From Planctomycetota bacterium (GTDB taxonomy: Bacteria > Planctomycetota > Phycisphaerae > Sedimentisphaerales > Anaerobacaceae): a stretch of 7,988 nt of DNA. Below are positions 5,526-7,988 of the stretch, piece by piece. Below the pieces are notes generated by a model. That model was given only the letters and a program-made list of their open reading frames with translations. It was not told the DNA's origin and made no database searches. The DNA is taken from assembly GCA_026386835.1 (NCBI GenBank), contig JAPLMV010000257.1, positions 1 to 7,988 of the forward strand, written 5' to 3'. The first letter of the stretch is position 1. Every line of letters starts with the position of its first letter. The translations under genes were made by a program, and so were the position numbers.

Positions 5526-6680
5526 TTAGCTTACACTCAGATTCCGAATAATCCCGTGAGCCGCTTCGTTCTTTAGCTCCAGGGTGTATTCACCAATCAG
5601 TTCGCCACACTCATAATCGCCGCTGCTTGCCAACGGCTTAAAATAAAAGCTCCTGCCAGCCAGTGGCAATACGCTTATACGTGACGAATCCAGAAACAAC
5701 ACCGAGTCCTGTGGCGCCCACCGCGAGGTAACAATCCTGCAGACCCCGAAGTCGCTCTCATAGATGCCTATCATATTGGTAAATGTGGTATCCTGCGCAC
5801 CGTATGTTCTGCTGTCGCCGCAAAAAGCATTTATCTTTCGCTTCTGGAATCCGCCGACAACTATCAGGTCAACATTGCTGTTGCTATTCTCCCATATTCG
5901 ACGGAGCACATAATTTATCTTGTCCTCGTCGAGATTTGTGCCGGACGGAAATCCCGCATCGGTCGGATGAAAAACATTGCTCGTCAGATGCCTGATAATC
6001 CCCTTCATCGACCTTCTTACAGCATCGCCGCCTTGAGGATTGCTTGCGGGCTGTCCCCCGTTGATGACTGTATTTTCCAAATCGCGAATAAGTTCCCTCA
6101 AGCGTTCCTGTTTCTGATAATCCATCTCGTCGGCAAGACCAAGCTGGCTCGCTGCCATATCCGTGCCTGACACCTCCACGGCAGCCGCAAATATCTGCGT
6201 GTAATTCCCTTTTCTTGCCCTGTTCGCAAATCTTGCGTCCGGCTTGTTGTCACCTTCAAGACCTGCATTGCCCAGAATGTTGATTATCTGATTATCACCA
6301 AGGTCCTCTGCCGTAGTACCCGCATAACCGCGAACAACCGTCAGCGTATTGGTGCTGATACCTGTTACCAGCATCAGTTCTTTGCTGCCTTCAATCTGTA
6401 TCTGGTCGCCAATGCGGAACCTGCTGCCGTGATCGACAACAAACGTTGTATCAACATCGGGATCGGTGTATGTACTGTCGTTGACCGCATCCTTATTCGG
6501 CAAAAGTTCATCCTCCAGCCATTCGTGATGTGTGCTGCGGGCCTCCCGCAAAGGATTGCACAGCGCATCGAGCAAAGGTGTCTCATAAGGTGATACTATC
6601 CCTACCAAATCCGATACATCCTCTGCCAACTCAGGCAGATTCTTACCTGCTGAATATGTAGCTTTTCCTGTAAATGCCAT
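5526..6680 (-). CDS. Major capsid protein, SU10-like/DUF5309 family, HK97 fold
   Basis: This 384-residue protein forms the capsid shell. The start at 6680 has an AGGAG site 9 bases upstream. The N-terminus follows the SU10-like capsid (DUF5309) pattern: MAFTGKATYSAGKNLPELAEDVSDLVGIVSPYETPLLDAL (1-40), where 'I-x-P-x-ETPL' is typical. HHEWLEDELLPN (51-62) is the family's conserved HxWxxDxL segment. Residues 79-136 form an inserted beta domain (FRIGDQIQIEGSKELMLVTG; LTVVRGYAGTTAEDL). Next come NRARKGNYTQIFAAAVEVSGT (153-173) and a long helix with MDYQKQERLRELIRDLENTVINGG (about 186-209), followed by an 'R-R-x-M-K-G-I' segment. The C-terminal half has VDLIVVGGFQKRKINAF, FGVCRIVTSRWAPQDSVLFLD and a final GEYTLELKNEAAHGIIRNLSV, as expected for the last strands of the fold. 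It lies directly after the scaffold gene. Both flanking gaps contain the repeat tagcggatag. Confidence 0.92.
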   Translation of the reverse strand: MAFTGKATYSAGKNLPELAEDVSDLVGIVSPYETPLLDALCNPLREARSTHHEWLEDELLPNKDAVNDSTYTDPDVDTTFVVDHGSRFRIGDQIQIEGSKELMLVTGISTNTLTVVRGYAGTTAEDLGDNQIINILGNAGLEGDNKPDARFANRARKGNYTQIFAAAVEVSGTDMAASQLGLADEMDYQKQERLRELIRDLENTVINGGQPASNPQGGDAVRRSMKGIIRHLTSNVFHPTDAGFPSGTNLDEDKINYVLRRIWENSNSNVDLIVVGGFQKRKINAFCGDSRTYGAQDTTFTNMIGIYESDFGVCRIVTSRWAPQDSVLFLDSSRISVLPLAGRSFYFKPLASSGDYECGELIGEYTLELKNEAAHGIIRNLSVS

Positions 6681-6705
6681 ATCTTAATTCTCCTTTTTTT
6701 AATAC

Positions 6706-6748
6706 TGTCATTCCTGCGAAACATTGTCATTCCTGCGAAAGCAGGAAT
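6706..6748. repeat. REP-like palindrome with a partial direct copy upstream of the capsid gene
   Basis: A perfect palindrome attcctgc-gaaa-gcaggaat (6729-6748) folds as an 8-bp stem with a GAAA loop on the plus strand (TTTC on the minus). The 16-base left part, tgtcattcctgcgaaa, occurs twice in direct orientation, at 6706-6721 and 6725-6740, so the left copy is a truncated unit. Closely similar gaaa-loop palindromes are known as dispersed intergenic repeats in many bacteria. Here it lies within the leader of the capsid gene, 26 bases upstream of its ATG at the nearest. Confidence 0.85.
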
Positions 6749-6770
6749 CTATTTTTATATTTACTTCTCA

Positions 6771-6780
6771 CTATCCGCTA
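6771..6780 (-). repeat. Copy of tagcggatag overlapping the scaffold stop codon
   Basis: The plus-strand ctatccgcta is identical to the copy at 5499-5508 and inverted relative to the one at 5458-5467. The TAG stop of the scaffold gene (6778-6780) is formed by the first three bases of this repeat, so its arrival may have set the end of the scaffold protein. On the minus strand both direct copies continue similarly (GTGAGAAG and CAGAAG), which supports common origin. Confidence 0.6.
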
Positions 6781-7296
6781 TGCAAAATTTCTCCGTAATT
6801 TAAGGTACTCCTGCAAATCCGTCCTGTTGCCTGTAATAGATGCTTTCTTTGCTGCACGCCCAAGAATCGTATGGCTGTTTGTCATCCGGTCCTTCACGCC
6901 TGCCGTTTTCTTCACAACCGCTGTATTACTGCCGGCAAACAGGTATTGTTTTTCCTTCCTGAGCTGTTCAATACAGGCATCCAAATCAGCATCCTCGGAA
7001 CCCTTTGTTCTGGCCCTGGCAATCAGCAAGGCTGCTTCCAAATCGACAGCCCCTGCCGCTGCAAGTTTTCGCGTCAATTTTTGTTCGCCCTGAATATCGT
7101 TCAACTGCAATGCCATCTCCGAAATACTCGATTTGGCCTGTTCCAACTGCTCGGCAAGAGTTTCGCTGAGCTTCTCGGCACTCTGTGCCCTCTTGCGATA
7201 ACGGATTGATTCTGCTACCGGAACAAGTTTTACATTCTCTCCTTGTCCGCCTGCGTCTTCTGACAAAACATCATTCTCTGTGTCAACCTGACCCAT
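6778..7296 (-). CDS. Capsid scaffold protein (172 aa)
   Basis: It lies between portal and capsid genes, the classic scaffold position, and guides procapsid assembly before being released. I set the start at the ATG at 7296, because AAAGGA lies 5 bases upstream; the ATG at 7311 would add MERNF but lacks such a site. The N-terminus is acidic (TENDVLSEDAGGQGE, 6-20). Residues 28-75 form a strongly charged helix with heptad character, likely a coiled coil (SIRYRKRAQSAEKLSETLAEQ, then LEQAKSSISEMALQLNDIQGE). A short helical region follows with LTRKLAAAGAVDLEAALLIARAR (74-96), CIEQLRKEKQYLF (108-120) and a basic C-terminus ILGRAAKKASITGNRTDLQEYLKLRRNF (144-171). The basic helix is the expected capsid-binding end. 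No protease domain is fused to it, and none is visible in the window. Confidence 0.82.
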   Translation of the reverse strand: MGQVDTENDVLSEDAGGQGENVKLVPVAESIRYRKRAQSAEKLSETLAEQLEQAKSSISEMALQLNDIQGEQKLTRKLAAAGAVDLEAALLIARARTKGSEDADLDACIEQLRKEKQYLFAGSNTAVVKKTAGVKDRMTNSHTILGRAAKKASITGNRTDLQEYLKLRRNFA

Positions 7297-7301
7297 AAAA
7301 T

Positions 7302-7307
7302 TCCTTT
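7302..7307 (-). promoter_or_regulatory. Ribosome binding site deciding the scaffold start
   Basis: AAAGGA on the minus strand, 5 bases before the ATG at 7296. The in-frame ATG at 7311 lies upstream of this site, and its own upstream region (TATATAAGAT) has no purine-rich match, so the shorter protein is preferred. Confidence 0.75.
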
Positions 7308-7336
7308 CCATATCTTATATAAAAAATCTTCCACAA

Positions 7337-7361
7337 ACGAGATACGAGCGACGAGATACGA
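7337..7361. repeat. Direct repeat acgagatacga in the portal-scaffold gap
   Basis: acgagatacga occurs at 7337-7347 and 7351-7361, separated by gcg, giving a 14-base unit with a partial second copy. The array begins nine bases past the portal stop on the minus strand. Short 'gagatacga' tandem units resemble degenerate intergenic repeats found dispersed in some bacterial genomes. No protein-coding or terminator role is evident. Confidence 0.7.
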
Positions 7362-7370
7362 TTCACGCTG

Positions 7371-7988
7371 TTAATATCCCAGTTCTCTGAGCACCTGCTC
7401 ACCAGGTACGCCCAGCTCCTTCTTCATTTGCGCCTCTTTTAATTTTTCCGTCGTGTTTTCAGGCAAAGGACTTGGAAAGATAATCTCCATCTCTCTCTCC
7501 GATATGCTTGTCTGATATATGCCTGCCTTGTCGAGAATATCCAAAACCATACCGCAGATTTTTTCCAGCCCCTCACCGTATGTAAATCTCTTGCGTTCAG
7601 TCTTCGACAGCGTCCCCATAAGCGTCAGTCGAAGTGCGACCGCACTTGTAAGATTGCCCAGCTTGCTTTTCAGAACGCCCGCCACCAGGGGCGTAACCGA
7701 ACTTGCCTTGTCCATTGCCTCCCTGATTTCAGCAATGTGACTGTCCTCGCTCGGCGTTGCCGAATCCCCGCCGAATTCCTCAATCGTCGCATCAGGATTA
7801 TCCGTACACCACATCCTCCCTGGCGAAACAGGTTTGTTTTCAAAACCCTCTATCCCTTTGCCAAGGTACATCTTGAACGACTGAAACGTGATTCTGCTTG
7901 CCCTGTCGCTAAGTCTCGTATTCAGCTCATCCTGCAGCGGTATCAGCGACTCAACGTCGCTCATCCCCTCGTAATAGAATGGCTGGGC
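7371..7988 (-). CDS. Phage portal protein, SPP1 gp6-like, C-terminal 205 aa (5' end outside window)
   Basis: The frame is open to the right edge; the in-frame codons before the ATG at 7964 read AQPFYYEG and match the family, so that ATG is internal. Numbered from the edge, PFYYEGMSDVESLIPLQDEL (3-22) followed by NTRLSDRASRITF is the typical wing-to-stem segment in which 'G-x-SD-x-x-x-L-x-P-L-Q-D' leads into a long helix. SHIAEIREAMDKASSVTPLV (83-102) and KLGNLTSAVALRLTLMGTLSK (109-129) match the region containing the stem and tunnel-loop helix, followed by TERKRFTYGEGLEKICGMVLDIL. The C-terminus (EREMEIIFPSPLPENTTEKL, 164-183) is the usual 'i-x-f-x-p-x-l-P-x-n' ending with a final helix. The dodecameric portal is the DNA gate and the terminase docking site, so a large terminase gene is expected to the right of the window. 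Confidence 0.88.
   Translation of the reverse strand, partial: AQPFYYEGMSDVESLIPLQDELNTRLSDRASRITFQSFKMYLGKGIEGFENKPVSPGRMWCTDNPDATIEEFGGDSATPSEDSHIAEIREAMDKASSVTPLVAGVLKSKLGNLTSAVALRLTLMGTLSKTERKRFTYGEGLEKICGMVLDILDKAGIYQTSISEREMEIIFPSPLPENTTEKLKEAQMKKELGVPGEQVLRELGY

Noticed and set aside
6374..6586. Minus-strand 70-codon ORF inside the capsid gene in another frame
   Set aside because: It overlaps the strongly supported capsid frame and reads as an Arg/Met-rich shadow translation without motifs.
6674..7093. Plus-strand ORFs of 60-139 codons (for example 6674-7093, 5119-5460, 3201-3527, 265-534)
   Set aside because: All lie antisense to well-supported minus-strand genes, show no protein-like motif pattern and lack consistent ribosome sites or operon spacing.
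7337..7361. Short direct repeat as the start of a CRISPR array
   Set aside because: Units are 11-14 bases with a 3-base separator and only two copies, with no spacers of regular length.

Overview
This window is part of the morphogenesis module of a tailed-phage-like element, most likely an integrated provirus. Every supported gene lies on the minus strand, so transcription and gene order read from the right edge to the left. The order is: SPP1-type portal (C-terminal part only), scaffold, HK97-fold major capsid protein of the SU10-like/DUF5309 type, head-tail adaptor-like protein, small structural protein, beta-sandwich protein with a Phe-Gly pentapeptide repeat, fibre-like protein, DUF1566 (lectin-fold) protein, beta-rich protein, second beta-sandwich protein, and a tail-hub-like protein running off the left edge. 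No integrase, lysis, replication, tRNA or host housekeeping gene is present, so provirus status is inferred.

Host: the sequence does not identify it firmly. The style of the structural proteins (long FN3-like accessory proteins, a hub-like protein of this type) and the moderate GC (hand-counted stretches run from about 38 to 52%) would fit an environmental bacterium such as a planctomycete of the Phycisphaerae/Sedimentisphaerales kind. This is a low-confidence guess. Three gaps around the scaffold and capsid genes carry short repeats of the type often dispersed between bacterial genes: attcctgc-gaaa-gcaggaat, tagcggatag, and acgagatacga. They favour a long-resident element in a bacterial chromosome over a freshly isolated phage.

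Layout from right to left. 7988-7371 is portal. 7370-7297 holds an 11-base direct repeat and the scaffold ribosome site. 7296-6778 is scaffold. 6777-6681 holds a palindrome and a direct repeat. 6680-5526 is the capsid protein. 5525-5433 holds a long imperfect inverted repeat. 5432-2772 is a tightly packed operon of adaptor, small protein, beta-sandwich protein and fibre. 2771-2545 is the only sizeable gap; it holds a start-less open frame, a 29-codon ORF and a near-consensus sigma70-type promoter. 2544-806 is a more AT-rich cassette: the DUF1566 protein, then two genes joined by a TAATG stop-start overlap. 788-1 is the hub-like protein.

How the parts fit: portal, scaffold and capsid protein would build the procapsid, and the adaptor would close the portal vertex. 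The genes further left probably form the tail tip and host-recognition apparatus. No tail tube, sheath or tape-measure gene is recognisable between the capsid gene and the hub-like gene. The most interesting points are the pentapeptide FG repeat inserted into one of two paralogous domains, the separately promoted AT-rich DUF1566 cassette, and the capsid gene bracketed by copies of a 10-base repeat.
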